41,787 bases of DNA from Candidatus Cloacimonadota bacterium. Its GTDB lineage: Bacteria; Cloacimonadota; Cloacimonadia; Cloacimonadales; TCS61. The notes beneath the pieces are model-generated. The model was not told where the DNA came from. It ran no database searches and was given only the letters and a program-made list of their open reading frames with translations. Location: NCBI GenBank assembly GCA_016935235.1, contig JAFGRJ010000008.1:1-41787 (forward strand), in the 5' to 3' direction. Below are positions 24,336 through 32,460 of the stretch, one piece after another. The stretch's first letter is position 1. Each line of letters starts with the position of its first letter. The position numbers and the translations under genes are program-made.

Positions 24336-25256
24336 TCAGAGTTTCTGGAAAATAACAGCAAGGATACCCAATATGGTCGGTATTCCCAGAAAAAATCTGA
24401 TTGATTGTTCAGTCCGGAATCGGGGGAAAGAAACCCCGACAATTACTGATAACATGTAAATAGAAAATGTTTTGATAATGAGGATGAGTATGTTAGTGGC
24501 ACCACCAAAATACAGATTCATGAAAAGCACCAGTTTTGCCAGGTTGAAAATAGCCCGGTTTGTTTGCAGTAATCCAAGATAGGCACTGTGAAACTCGGTT
24601 GGTGGACCAATGGGTATCTCCTGGGGAGCAAGCACTATATCAAATGGTGAATGCATATTCATGCCTAACAGGGCTATCAGTGCTGCCACTGTGGCCAGAG
24701 GATTGGTAAACACAGTCCAGTGCAGGATACCGCCCTGCTGGGCAGACACAATACCTGTTATGGATAATGTCTGGTATTGTATCGCCAGGGAGATGACAGA
24801 AAGAGCAAAGGGAACTTCGAAAGCAGTCATCTGGGCTAATCCCCGGCTTACAGCTATGGCACTGTAGGGGTGACCACTTTCTCCCGCTCCCAGTGCCATT
24901 CCCAGCTGACCAAAAAAGAAAAAATACATTACCAGCAGCAGGTCACCACTGAAACTGAAATTGGCAAATACCTCAGATCCGTGGATAGCTGGAATGAAAA
25001 GGTAGGTACCAATTCCTCCAGCTATGCGGAAAACCGGTCCCAGAAAGAACATTGTCCCATGGTAGATCATGGTTCTCTTGGCATTGTTCTTAATAATATC
25101 TATAAAGGGCTGCCATAGGGGAGGACCGAACCTGCCATGAACTCTAGCAACGATTTTCATGACCAGACCGTTCAAAGTTAAACCATAAATTGTTATAACC
25201 AGGAGGGATATGAAAGCGTATGCGATGATCGTTACAGTCTCTTGCAACATTATCAA
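24336..25256 (-). CDS. mbxM: MBX-type complex NuoH/MbxM-like membrane subunit
   Basis: 306 residues with about eight membrane helices, family of NuoH/HyfC/MbhM that connects the peripheral arm to the membrane arm. Recognisable stretches are KIVARVHGRFGPPLWQPFID near residue 36, ESGHPYSAIAVSRGLAQMTAFEVPF and LAPQEIPIGPPTEFHS. The start overlaps the antiporter gene as ATGA. Its position before the J, K and L subunits matches the MBX gene order, where M precedes J; in MBH hydrogenases M comes after L. Confidence 0.94.
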   Translation of the reverse strand: MIMLQETVTIIAYAFISLLVITIYGLTLNGLVMKIVARVHGRFGPPLWQPFIDIIKNNAKRTMIYHGTMFFLGPVFRIAGGIGTYLFIPAIHGSEVFANFSFSGDLLLVMYFFFFGQLGMALGAGESGHPYSAIAVSRGLAQMTAFEVPFALSVISLAIQYQTLSITGIVSAQQGGILHWTVFTNPLATVAALIALLGMNMHSPFDIVLAPQEIPIGPPTEFHSAYLGLLQTNRAIFNLAKLVLFMNLYFGGATNILILIIKTFSIYMLSVIVGVSFPRFRTEQSIRFFLGIPTILGILAVIFQKL

Positions 25257-28200
25257 ACTCCCGCCAGTATATAGATCAAAACAACCATAAACACTATGTG
25301 CAGGGCATAAGTCTGACCATTACCTGTATAAATATTCCGTAGCACTCCCGCTATAGTATGACACCATTCACTCACCGCAGCCCAGAATTTGCTGACAAGT
25401 GGAGTGACCAGGAATCCCAGTGCTTTCTGATAATGAGGGAAAAAGTTATGGGCAACATGGGTCGTTTCCGGTTTGTCAGGACGCTCCGCTGCGTATACTA
25501 TATTGAACTGCTTGACCTTTTGCATAGATCGGACGCGCAGCAACAGCCCAATCAGAGGTATCATGAAAACCCCCATGGTAATTATCATAATTACGTTGCC
25601 ATTCCAGTAACCCAGTGAACTCATCAGGGTGTTGCCTTCCCAGCTGAGGGTTGCAGGAATGAAGTCCGCCATAACCTGGGCAATTGGTTCTATGATGATA
25701 TTTGGAAACAGCGATATCAACATGATCAGGGCAATGAGAACATACTGGGGAATAAGAAACCATAGGGAGGCTTCCTTAACCTGACGGAATCTGGTTTTCT
25801 CCTGCCCCAGAAAAATAGAGTGGATGAGCCGGAAACAGTACAGAAAAGCCACTGTACTGGCAAAAAAGGCTAATGCTGCCTGCAAATACCATTCCTTTTC
25901 CAGCAGAGCATTGTATAATAACCACTTACTGCCAAACCCGGAAAGTGGAGGCACCCCCGAAAGTGCTATAATGGAGATCAAAACAGCAAGAAAACTCAGG
26001 GGCATTCTGTTGATCAGTCCTCCCATCTCATACATCTTTCTGGTTCCCAGACGTTGAATTATCCCAGCTGCTGCCAGAAAAAGAATACCCTTGAAAAAGA
26101 TATGATTGAAAGCCAGGTATAAAGCTGCTGTCCAGCCTAGATGACTATACAGGGCTAATGCCAATACTATGTAGCCGACCTGTCCCATGCTGGAATAAGC
26201 CAGCATATATTTAAGATCTTCCTGAAATATGGCGAACAAGGCCCCCAAAAATGCTGTTAGTACTCCAATCCAGCCTAGAATAGTATTCAATTCGGTGTTG
26301 GCAGCGAATGATTTGCCCATGAGCAGGAGTACCAGCAACAAACCCAATATCCCGGTTTTACTTAAAATGGCTGAAATAATGGGAGAAAAATCATCTTCAG
26401 TCTCAGCATAAGCACCAGGCAGCCATATATGTACACCCACTGCACCTGTTTTGATCAGAAATCCTCCAACTAAGAGAATGTAAATGGTTATCTGAGAATT
26501 GCTGGAACCAAGAATTCCCAGGAAAGTGCTGCCTGTAACCGCATAGCTGTAAGAAAATCCCGCCAGTATCATTAACGCACCTGCCAGTGAGAATACCAGG
26601 TACAGCAGAGCTGTATCAAAGCGTTTAACACCTCTCAAAATAATAAGATAAGTGGCAACGGTTATCACCTCCCAGGAATAGAAGAACTGCAAACTGGTGT
26701 GGGAAGTAAGTAAATTACCCAGAGAAAGAACGATCAGAATGAGTAATTCAAAATAACCGTTTCTATATCCCGGTTTATTCATGGCAGCAATCATGAATAG
26801 CGCTGATAGCGGAAAGAATATGATAGCAAATAATCTATATAAGCCACTTAATTCAGGTAACAGAAAATAGAAATAGAACATGATAATAAAAATGGTCATG
26901 AGAGCTTTTAATTTACCCGGGATCAGCTTCAGCGCAAAAATCAGAGTAGCGATCAGAATCGGTAATAACATGTTGAAATTGAATCCACTCAACAAATTCA
27001 TCATGGTGAGACTGATAAAGAACATCAGGAAAGTACCAGTGAAAATAGGCAGTAAGCTACTTATTCTAACCCGAATTCCAGTAGTCAGTTCTGATTTCAT
27101 AATCAAGCCAAACCAGCGGAAGAAATAAACTGCTTCCAGAAGTGTCCCCAGCATTATGAAACCCAACCATAGAAACTGCTTATGTTGAGCAAGTTGCATA
27201 GCAATATTCCACTTGACCCAGAAACCGGGAAAAGGTGGTAAACCAGCCAGTGCCATCAGCAAACAGGCAAATATGAACAGCAGTGAAGGATATTTCCTGA
27301 GAACGGACCAACTGGACAAAGATTCTCCTTTTATCAAACCTGATATCCAGAAAAGTCCTGCTTTCGCTAACAGGTGATTGATTAGTAATCCTCCCAAGAT
27401 TATCCAGATCGTTGTAAGCCCTGTCACCGGTGTGCTATGCAGTAATAATGCACTTAAACCAACCAGCAAACCTATCTGCGCAATAGAAGAATATCCCAGT
27501 AAGCGATTGGCCTTTACCTGTTTCAAACCCATCAGGTTCATTAATACGTATGTCATTATACCAATTCCGGCAATAATTGAAGATAGAGAAGGAGACCAGA
27601 GCGGTAAAAGCTTATAGGCGGCAAAAAACATGGCAGATGAACTTCCGCCAGCAATTATGGCTGCAATACCTGGATCAGAAGCTGTGTAAATGTCCAATGC
27701 CCAGCCATTGACAGGAAATTGTTTCAATTCAACGATAATTGCTGAAAGAAGCATTATCAATGCAATACTGCCGGCAGGACCAACAATCTTATATCCGCTG
27801 GCAATCATTACATCAATATTGAGTGTGCCAGTTAAATAATATAAATAAATTGTACCAATCAGGAATAATATCGATGCTATTCCACTGGCAATAATATACT
27901 TGAATCCTGCAGTTAAATTTTCACTGCTTCCGGATAACGTGATCAGGCTGTAAAGTGAAATTGAAGTTATCTCCATAAATACAAAGAGGTTGAAAAGGTC
28001 CCTGGTCATAATTATTCCATTCAGACCCATAATGAAGACTAAATATAAGATCGGACCATAGACCGTACCTCTGAAATGGTGTAACAGGTAAAAAGCCCCC
28101 ATTATACCTAATAAATTGATGATAGTCATCAGAAAAGCTTCTTCGATGCCTATCTGCAGATTGATGGAGATAGGAGGGAGAAAACCGGCAGTGAATACCT

Positions 28201-28375
28201 GAGCGGTAGAACCTCCCTTTAATAGATGAATGAGCCATGGTATGGGAAGATAAAAGGAGAATAGCAGCACAGTGAAGAAAATGAAAACCTGCCACCTGTT
28301 TAGGTGCTGATGTAGTGAACCCATCAAGAAAGCTGCAACAGGAAGGATAATGAACAAATATATGGGTTCTACCAT
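25253..28375 (-). CDS. Double antiporter-like subunit (fused MbxH and MbxH', MrpD/NuoN-M-L type)
   Basis: 1040-residue membrane protein with two Proton_antipo_M modules in one chain. The first (about 1-500) has GIIMTRDLFNLFVFMEITS and ELKQFPVNGWALDIYTASDPG. The second (about 510-940) has FLIKTGAVGVHIWLPGAYAE and PIISAILSKTGILGL, with the expected Lys and Glu in channel helices. A C-terminal tail (about 950-1040, VLRNIYTGNGQTYAL) resembles that of HyfB/NuoL-like subunits. MBX/MBS complexes of Thermococcales have two separate H subunits; here they are joined. No internal stop or start site divides the frame. The start overlaps the MnhC gene by 7 bases and the stop overlaps the NuoH gene. Predicted to move H+ or Na+. 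Confidence 0.93.
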   Translation of the reverse strand: MVEPIYLFIILPVAAFLMGSLHQHLNRWQVFIFFTVLLFSFYLPIPWLIHLLKGGSTAQVFTAGFLPPISINLQIGIEEAFLMTIINLLGIMGAFYLLHHFRGTVYGPILYLVFIMGLNGIIMTRDLFNLFVFMEITSISLYSLITLSGSSENLTAGFKYIIASGIASILFLIGTIYLYYLTGTLNIDVMIASGYKIVGPAGSIALIMLLSAIIVELKQFPVNGWALDIYTASDPGIAAIIAGGSSSAMFFAAYKLLPLWSPSLSSIIAGIGIMTYVLMNLMGLKQVKANRLLGYSSIAQIGLLVGLSALLLHSTPVTGLTTIWIILGGLLINHLLAKAGLFWISGLIKGESLSSWSVLRKYPSLLFIFACLLMALAGLPPFPGFWVKWNIAMQLAQHKQFLWLGFIMLGTLLEAVYFFRWFGLIMKSELTTGIRVRISSLLPIFTGTFLMFFISLTMMNLLSGFNFNMLLPILIATLIFALKLIPGKLKALMTIFIIMFYFYFLLPELSGLYRLFAIIFFPLSALFMIAAMNKPGYRNGYFELLILIVLSLGNLLTSHTSLQFFYSWEVITVATYLIILRGVKRFDTALLYLVFSLAGALMILAGFSYSYAVTGSTFLGILGSSNSQITIYILLVGGFLIKTGAVGVHIWLPGAYAETEDDFSPIISAILSKTGILGLLLVLLLMGKSFAANTELNTILGWIGVLTAFLGALFAIFQEDLKYMLAYSSMGQVGYIVLALALYSHLGWTAALYLAFNHIFFKGILFLAAAGIIQRLGTRKMYEMGGLINRMPLSFLAVLISIIALSGVPPLSGFGSKWLLYNALLEKEWYLQAALAFFASTVAFLYCFRLIHSIFLGQEKTRFRQVKEASLWFLIPQYVLIALIMLISLFPNIIIEPIAQVMADFIPATLSWEGNTLMSSLGYWNGNVIMIITMGVFMIPLIGLLLRVRSMQKVKQFNIVYAAERPDKPETTHVAHNFFPHYQKALGFLVTPLVSKFWAAVSEWCHTIAGVLRNIYTGNGQTYALHIVFMVVLIYILAGV

Positions 28376-28722
28376 TTCAGTTCCCTGTATTTATCAATAT
28401 TAAGTGTTCTTTTTCTTTCATAAATTCGTACCGCATATACCAGCATCAAAGCAGTAACAGCCAGACCGATAACTATAGCCGTTAATACCAATGCAGAAGG
28501 TATGGGATCAACAAAGTGTTTGGATAAGTCACCGACACGCATGCCTTTTTCCAGAATGGGAGCGGTTCTGCCTGGTAAATACCCAAGATTGACTATTATT
28601 AAATGAATTCCGGAATCAATAATTGTAAAACCGATGATAATTCTGAGAATATTCTTGCGTGTCAGCATAGCCCAGAATCCCAGAAGTACTAGTGCAAAAC
28701 CAAGAAAAGCCATTTCTCTCAT
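28369..28722 (-). CDS. mbxG: MnhC/NuoK-like antiporter subunit (MbxG)
   Basis: 117 residues, three membrane helices. The family element IIIGFTIIDSGIHLIIVNLG resembles the NuoK/MnhC core helix, and DPIPSALVLTAIVIGLAVTAL is the typical C-terminal helix. It lies just after the MnhB-like gene, with AAAGGGG as ribosome binding site, and overlaps the double antiporter gene. It is part of the ion-translocating membrane arm. Confidence 0.93.
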   Translation of the reverse strand: MREMAFLGFALVLLGFWAMLTRKNILRIIIGFTIIDSGIHLIIVNLGYLPGRTAPILEKGMRVGDLSKHFVDPIPSALVLTAIVIGLAVTALMLVYAVRIYERKRTLNIDKYRELKW

Positions 28723-28724
28723 TC

Positions 28725-29408
28725 TCAGTCCCCTTTCAGATTATTCAGGATACCTACCAGTTCCGACCCGACCTTCAATCCGATAAATGAGTAAATCAGA
28801 GGAATGGCTCCAGCGCTGATCAATTCGCCCCATTTCCCCAGCGGCAGGAACCTGCTATCAAGAAAACCACCTGCCAGTATTAATCCTGCTAAACCTGACA
28901 GAACATAGAAAAAGCCCGAAATCGATTCGATGAAATGCAGTTTCCGGACCTTGATCCTGCTCTCGGGTCTGGCTAGAAACTGCAACAGAAATCCTGATGC
29001 TATTACCACACCGCCCTGAAAACCTCCCCCGGGAGTCAAATGACCATGAAGAAAAATATAAGTGCCTGTAAGAATAATAACCGGCAGCAATACATCCGAA
29101 CCAGTCCGGAGGATTTCCGAAGCGGGATTACTTTTGGGATATGCTTTTTGACGTTTCTGCATCAGAAATCCCACACCGGTGGCTGCCAGAAATAGAACGA
29201 TCACTTCGCCCAGTGTATCGAAACCACGGTAGGCAACCACCACCGCGGTAACAAGGTTAGCACTTCCCACTTCCCGGGGGCCTTGGTCAATATACCTGCT
29301 GGAAAGAAGGTCCAATCTGTTTCTAGGTGCAGTATTTTTTTGCAGATTCCAGAATATTAAAAAGAGGAGAATAAGGAGAATTATGATGACAAAATACTTA
29401 GCCATCAT
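28725..29408 (-). CDS. mbxF: MnhB-like antiporter subunit with N-terminal MbxE-like segment
   Basis: 227 residues. The N-terminal ~80 residues contain NLVTAVVVAYRGFDTLGEVIVLF, a MbhE-like stretch that corresponds to the C-terminal region of MnhA in classic Mrp. The rest is the MnhB domain with LPVIILTGTYIFLHGHLTPGGGFQGGVV, the family signature. In MBH hydrogenases E and F are separate genes; here they are fused. The start overlaps the MbxD gene by 11 bases; a second ATG follows directly at 29405. Confidence 0.9.
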   Translation of the reverse strand: MMAKYFVIIILLILLFLIFWNLQKNTAPRNRLDLLSSRYIDQGPREVGSANLVTAVVVAYRGFDTLGEVIVLFLAATGVGFLMQKRQKAYPKSNPASEILRTGSDVLLPVIILTGTYIFLHGHLTPGGGFQGGVVIASGFLLQFLARPESRIKVRKLHFIESISGFFYVLSGLAGLILAGGFLDSRFLPLGKWGELISAGAIPLIYSFIGLKVGSELVGILNNLKGD

Positions 29409-29652
29409 TCCTCTCCCTTATCCGCCTGATTCTGTTATATGCATAAAGAAAAACCATGGTTGTTAAACCAGAACCGATGGCTGCTTCCGTCATGGCAACA
29501 TCAGGAGCTGCCAGTAGCAGAAACAGGATACTCACCAGTAGACTGATAACACCGGTGCTTATGATCGCGGTGACAATATTTCGGGCATAGATGGCCAGAA
29601 TCGCTGCCAGTAAAATGATGATACCTAATATATAGAAAGATACCATTATCAT
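29398..29652 (-). CDS. mbxD: MbxD-like (DUF4040) antiporter subunit
   Basis: 84 residues with three hydrophobic helices. The stretch LLAAPDVAMTEAAIGSGLTTMVFLY is the conserved DUF4040/MnhA C-terminal signature (PDVA-x-TEA), containing the Glu thought to lie in the ion path. Start and stop both overlap neighbours, MnhG upstream and the MnhB fusion downstream. Confidence 0.91.
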   Translation of the reverse strand: MIMVSFYILGIIILLAAILAIYARNIVTAIISTGVISLLVSILFLLLAAPDVAMTEAAIGSGLTTMVFLYAYNRIRRIRERNDG

Positions 29653-29987
29653 TTTTGCTCTCCCTTTTTTTTGTCTGCATCGAGATCATCTCTTACAGTG
29701 GTGCTGGTTAAACGGATCCCGGCAGCGTGAGCAGCCCGGGCAAGAGCATGCGATGATATCGGATTGGTGAATATGATGAAAATCACCAGTAATATTATTT
29801 TCCCGGTACAAAGACATCCAGCATTACCTATTGCCAGCCCCAGGAGAAAAAGCATGCTGCCCAGAGTTGTTGCCTTGGTACCTGCTTGCATGCGGTTATA
29901 TACGTCAGGCATGCGGATGATACCTAAAGTACCTAGAAATAGAAAAAGTGCTCCCGTCAAAGACATGAATGCTCCTACGATATCCAT
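29649..29987 (-). CDS. mbxC: MnhG/MrpG-like antiporter subunit (MbxC)
   Basis: 112 residues, three membrane helices. The signature is GTLGIIRMPDVYNRMQAGTKATTLG near residue 19, followed by the FTNPISSHALARAAH ending typical of MrpG. A clear AGGAG ribosome binding site lies upstream. The C-terminal tail is charged (DADKKKGEQK) and overlaps the next gene by four bases. Confidence 0.93.
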   Translation of the reverse strand: MDIVGAFMSLTGALFLFLGTLGIIRMPDVYNRMQAGTKATTLGSMLFLLGLAIGNAGCLCTGKIILLVIFIIFTNPISSHALARAAHAAGIRLTSTTVRDDLDADKKKGEQK

Positions 29988-30008
29988 AATCTTTCTCCTG
30001 TAGATGGA

Positions 30009-30281
30009 TTATAATCCCTTGTCGAGAAAACGGGCAACAGCAATCACACCCAGAAAACTGATCAGTGCATATACTATTGCCACATCCAGATATACCTTCC
30101 GTTGCAGAAGCAAAGTAAGAAATGCAATCAGGGAAATGGTTACCAGGGTCATGGCGTCGAGGGCAACAGCCCGGTCGGCAATGGTTGGACCGATAATCAT
30201 TCTTAAGAAAGCTGTCACCATGGCTCCGAGAGCGATCAGGGCAGACACGTTGTAGATTATTTCTGTTAGATTGTTACCCAA
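30009..30281 (-). CDS. mbxB: MnhF/MrpF-like antiporter subunit (MbxB)
   Basis: 90 residues with three membrane helices. The conserved MIIGPTIADRAVALDAMTLV is the MrpF signature, and the C-terminal SFLGVIAVARFLDKG is also typical. It overlaps the MnhE gene by 8 bases and is followed by MnhG after 21 bases. Confidence 0.93.
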   Translation of the reverse strand: MGNNLTEIIYNVSALIALGAMVTAFLRMIIGPTIADRAVALDAMTLVTISLIAFLTLLLQRKVYLDVAIVYALISFLGVIAVARFLDKGL

Positions 30282-30762
30282 AAATCACCTCCAGGTACTT
30301 TTCAAAACGAGATACAATGGCGTCGGTGGCTTCGTTGATATCACCAGCTGTAACGTCGATCCAGTGAATATAGAAATAATCATCGCGCGTTTCTACGGTT
30401 AATGTACCCGGAGTAAGGGTGATGGAATTAGCCAATATAAGCCTGCCCAATTTGGATCTGAGCTTCGTCCTTACTTTAACTACTCCGGGATTAATGGGCA
30501 GATCGGGATTCAAAACTCGCCTGGCAACATCCAGATTGGATTTAACAAGTTCAAATAAAAAAGTGATGATGTACATTAATAAATAGAATATGGCTCTGGG
30601 GGATAATTTTACCGAGGATAACACCCTGGCTCCTCCCGGCATCAAAAGCGACAGAACCAGACATACGATTGCTCCCGCCAGAAGCTCACTTGTTTCTAAA
30701 CCGGTTAGCATCATCCAGATGATAAACAGGAAAAGGTAAAGTAATAATAAGCCTTTTATCAT
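30274..30762 (-). CDS. mbxA: MnhE/MrpE-like antiporter subunit (MbxA)
   Basis: 162 residues: two or three N-terminal membrane helices and a cytoplasmic C-terminal domain. The family block LILANSITLTPGTLTVETRDDYFYIHWIDV (quoted here only as LTPGTLTV with IHWID) is intact, as is FELVKSNLDVARRVL. The start at 30762 is preceded by AGGATGG; it lies 3 bases from the tetR stop, so the regulator and complex are on one transcript. Confidence 0.93.
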   Translation of the reverse strand: MIKGLLLLYLFLFIIWMMLTGLETSELLAGAIVCLVLSLLMPGGARVLSSVKLSPRAIFYLLMYIITFLFELVKSNLDVARRVLNPDLPINPGVVKVRTKLRSKLGRLILANSITLTPGTLTVETRDDYFYIHWIDVTAGDINEATDAIVSRFEKYLEVIFG

Positions 30763-30764
30763 GT

Positions 30765-31415
30765 TCAAACCATCCTTGTATCGCCAGCCAGAAAGGAACA
30801 TATTATATCGAACATGAATTTGATTATATGAGGGTAATCCAGTTCCTTCTCAGTTGACGTTAAATTATCATTGATAATTTGACCGGGCATTAATCCAGTA
30901 TGGTTATCCCAGATAATATGGGATATTATCATGGGATCTGCTTCCCGGCAAATGGAACCATCTCCGATGCCTTCCCGGATTATGTCTGCTATATATTGGT
31001 TGATCCTGCCGAAAAGTTCCATGCTCCTGATTGATTCATCTCCTGTCTGATCGCATTTCCAGCGGTTGAAACGAAAATTCATGATTACCTGATGATATTG
31101 AAAATGAATTCTGGCAAATTCCTCATAAGTCGTGACAAATTTCTTTAACTTATTTAACCCCATTAGCTTGTTATCTTCCCTGTTGATGATCATGTTGAGC
31201 AAGGTTTGTAATCCCCTTCCCATAATGGCAGAGCATAATTCGGTTTTGTTCTTGAAATATAGATAAAGGGTACCTTTGCTTAATTCAGATTCCTGGGCGA
31301 TAGCATCCATAGTGGCATTCTCGAAACCCTTCTGAAAAAAGAGTTTTTCTGCAGCGTCGATAATCGTCTGTCGCCGAATCTGCTTTTCTCTTGCCTTTCT
31401 TTCTCTGATACTCAT
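30765..31415 (-). CDS. TetR/AcrR-family transcriptional regulator, first gene of the MBX operon
   Basis: 216 residues. The N-terminal HTH (about residues 14-60) has TIIDAAEKLFFQKGFENATMD and ELSKGTLYLYFKNKTEL, both textbook TetR elements. The ligand-binding half is helical and not recognised further. The start was set at ATG 31415, which has a GGAG site 4 bases upstream; ATG 31427 lacks one. Two tandem palindromes overlap the promoter just upstream, so autoregulation, and with it control of the downstream MBX genes, is likely. The inducer is unknown. Confidence 0.92.
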   Translation of the reverse strand: MSIRERKAREKQIRRQTIIDAAEKLFFQKGFENATMDAIAQESELSKGTLYLYFKNKTELCSAIMGRGLQTLLNMIINREDNKLMGLNKLKKFVTTYEEFARIHFQYHQVIMNFRFNRWKCDQTGDESIRSMELFGRINQYIADIIREGIGDGSICREADPMIISHIIWDNHTGLMPGQIINDNLTSTEKELDYPHIIKFMFDIICSFLAGDTRMV

Positions 31416-31429
31416 GTCACTCCACATAA

Positions 31430-31462
31430 ATGACTTTGAGTCATCTGATGACTTTCAGTCAT
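31430..31462. promoter_or_regulatory. Tandem palindromic operator of the TetR-MBX operon
   Basis: Two 15-bp palindromes, ATGACTTTGAGTCAT (31430-31444) and ATGACTTTCAGTCAT (31448-31462), are separated by CTG and repeat with an 18-bp period; a third half copy, CTGATGTCA, follows. Such inverted repeats with TGAC half sites are typical TetR operators. They lie 15 to 47 bases upstream of the regulator start. The repeat is seen; binding by this TetR is inferred. Confidence 0.75.
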
Positions 31463-31472
31463 CTGATGTCAA
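31443..31472 (-). promoter_or_regulatory. Candidate promoter of the TetR-MBX operon
   Basis: On the minus strand TTGACA (31472-31467) is followed after 18 bases by TCAGAT (31448-31443). Both palindromes cover the spacer, -10 and predicted start region. The -35 is perfect, the -10 weak. Confidence 0.4.
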
Positions 31473-31506
31473 TTTATTTTTTTTTGCTGGAAGGAAGAAT
31501 GTAATA

Positions 31507-32157
31507 TTAAAGGTATCTTTTCAGCTTCTCAGTTAGATCTTTACTCAATATGAGCTGTAATTTATTATAAATATTTGGATAAAGCTCTTTCAGACGGTTG
31601 AGGATATTGAGATGCCAGATGATGCAGAATGTATTTTCCAGGGCAACAACATCTGCTGAAGGAACTTTGCCAGTAAGAAAGCTCATTTCAGCGATGAAAT
31701 TCCCGGTGATGAGATCAGCCACCGGTTTATTTGATTTCAACACTCGGGCTCTCCCCCTGGTAATCAATATGAGTTTATTCAAAACAAGTCCATCAGCGCA
31801 GAAAAGTTCATCTTTTTTTACCTCGCTTGTTTTACCCATATTCCACAATAATCTGAATTCTTTTTTAGTCATATCGGTAAAAACAAGCTGATAGATTCTT
31901 AGTAATTCAGGCTCCAGTTTTATCTCACGGTTTTCGTGGAGGATGCGGATAATCTGGATGGTGTTGATGACTACAAAGAGTGATATCCAGCTGATGATGA
32001 ACTTGTTGGCAGCCATAATAGCCTGCAGAATCATGCAGATGCCTGCCAGGATCATGATCACCCGTAACCAGAGAATATCCTTGACTAGGAATGCAACGGC
32101 TACACCTGCATAATAGGCATTGAGCAGGATTATCTGCAGCATTGATTCAGAAGGCAT
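31507..32157 (-). CDS. Membrane protein with Popeye-like cyclic-nucleotide-type domain
   Basis: 216 residues: about three membrane helices (about 8-75), then a cytoplasmic beta-roll resembling Popeye/CAP-family nucleotide-binding domains. The helical linker HENREIKLEPELLRIYQLVF and the segment LILITRGRARVLKSNKPVADL are typical. The phosphate-cassette equivalent reads GNFIAEMSFLTGKVPSADVV: the usual FGE is FIAE and the Arg that binds the cyclic phosphate is Ser. Cyclic nucleotide binding is therefore doubtful. The start has a GAGGTGCA site. No HTH is present, so it is not a CRP regulator. It stands alone between the TetR-MBX operon and two divergent small genes. Confidence 0.75.
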   Translation of the reverse strand: MPSESMLQIILLNAYYAGVAVAFLVKDILWLRVIMILAGICMILQAIMAANKFIISWISLFVVINTIQIIRILHENREIKLEPELLRIYQLVFTDMTKKEFRLLWNMGKTSEVKKDELFCADGLVLNKLILITRGRARVLKSNKPVADLITGNFIAEMSFLTGKVPSADVVALENTFCIIWHLNILNRLKELYPNIYNKLQLILSKDLTEKLKRYL

Positions 32158-32230
32158 TGCACCTCATCTGATTTTTTTATCAACAATTTTCCTTATTTTA
32201 TGAATGTCAATAAATAATCAACTGGCTACT

Positions 32231-32248
32231 ATTTAACGTAAGTTAAAT
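32231..32248. promoter_or_regulatory. 18-bp palindrome in the divergent intergenic region
   Basis: ATTTAACGTAAGTTAAAT has 7-bp arms around a 4-base centre (GTAA). It lies 74 bases from the Popeye-like gene start and 86 bases upstream of the first small gene. Between it and the small gene is an extended -10-like TGGTATATT (32284-32292) and a TTGACT (32275). It may be an operator for either gene. Confidence 0.4.
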
Positions 32249-32333
32249 TTTGAGCTATTATATGAAATTTTTTCTTGACTTATTGGTATATTACAGGGTT
32301 TTTTAAATAAGTTTTTGTTTTGGGGAGGAAAAA

Positions 32334-32438
32334 ATGTCACATTCCAAGGATTTACAGAAAAAAGAACAGAAAAAGAAGGCTAAACTCGGCATTAAAGAGA
32401 AAAGAAAGGCAAAAAAGGACAAAAAATCAAAAACCTGA
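32334..32438 (+). CDS. Very small Lys-rich protein, 34 residues
   Basis: Reads MSHSKDLQKKEQKKKAKLG and continues with a Lys/Arg-rich tail ending KKDKKSKT. About half the residues are Lys, with no hydrophobic core, so the protein is probably unstructured alone and might bind nucleic acid or acidic partners. A strong GGGGAGG site lies 6-7 bases before ATG. A possible extended -10 is at 32284-32292. No family was recognised. It is followed after 22 bases by a second small gene with an even better ribosome binding site. Confidence 0.65.
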   Translation: MSHSKDLQKKEQKKKAKLGIKEKRKAKKDKKSKT

Positions 32439-32460
32439 TCTATTCCTCTGGAGGTGATAT

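Noticed and set aside
19660-25256. Possible [NiFe]-hydrogenase (MBH/Ech type)
   Set aside because: The NuoD-like subunit lacks the full L1 motif and all of L2, and gene order follows MBX rather than MBH.
19660-30762. Standard complex I (nuo) operon
   Set aside because: No nuoE, nuoF or nuoG genes are present, and Mrp modules (MnhE, F, G, B, C) are included, which complex I does not have.
31507-32157. CRP/FNR transcription factor
   Set aside because: Membrane helices precede the nucleotide-type domain and no C-terminal HTH is present.
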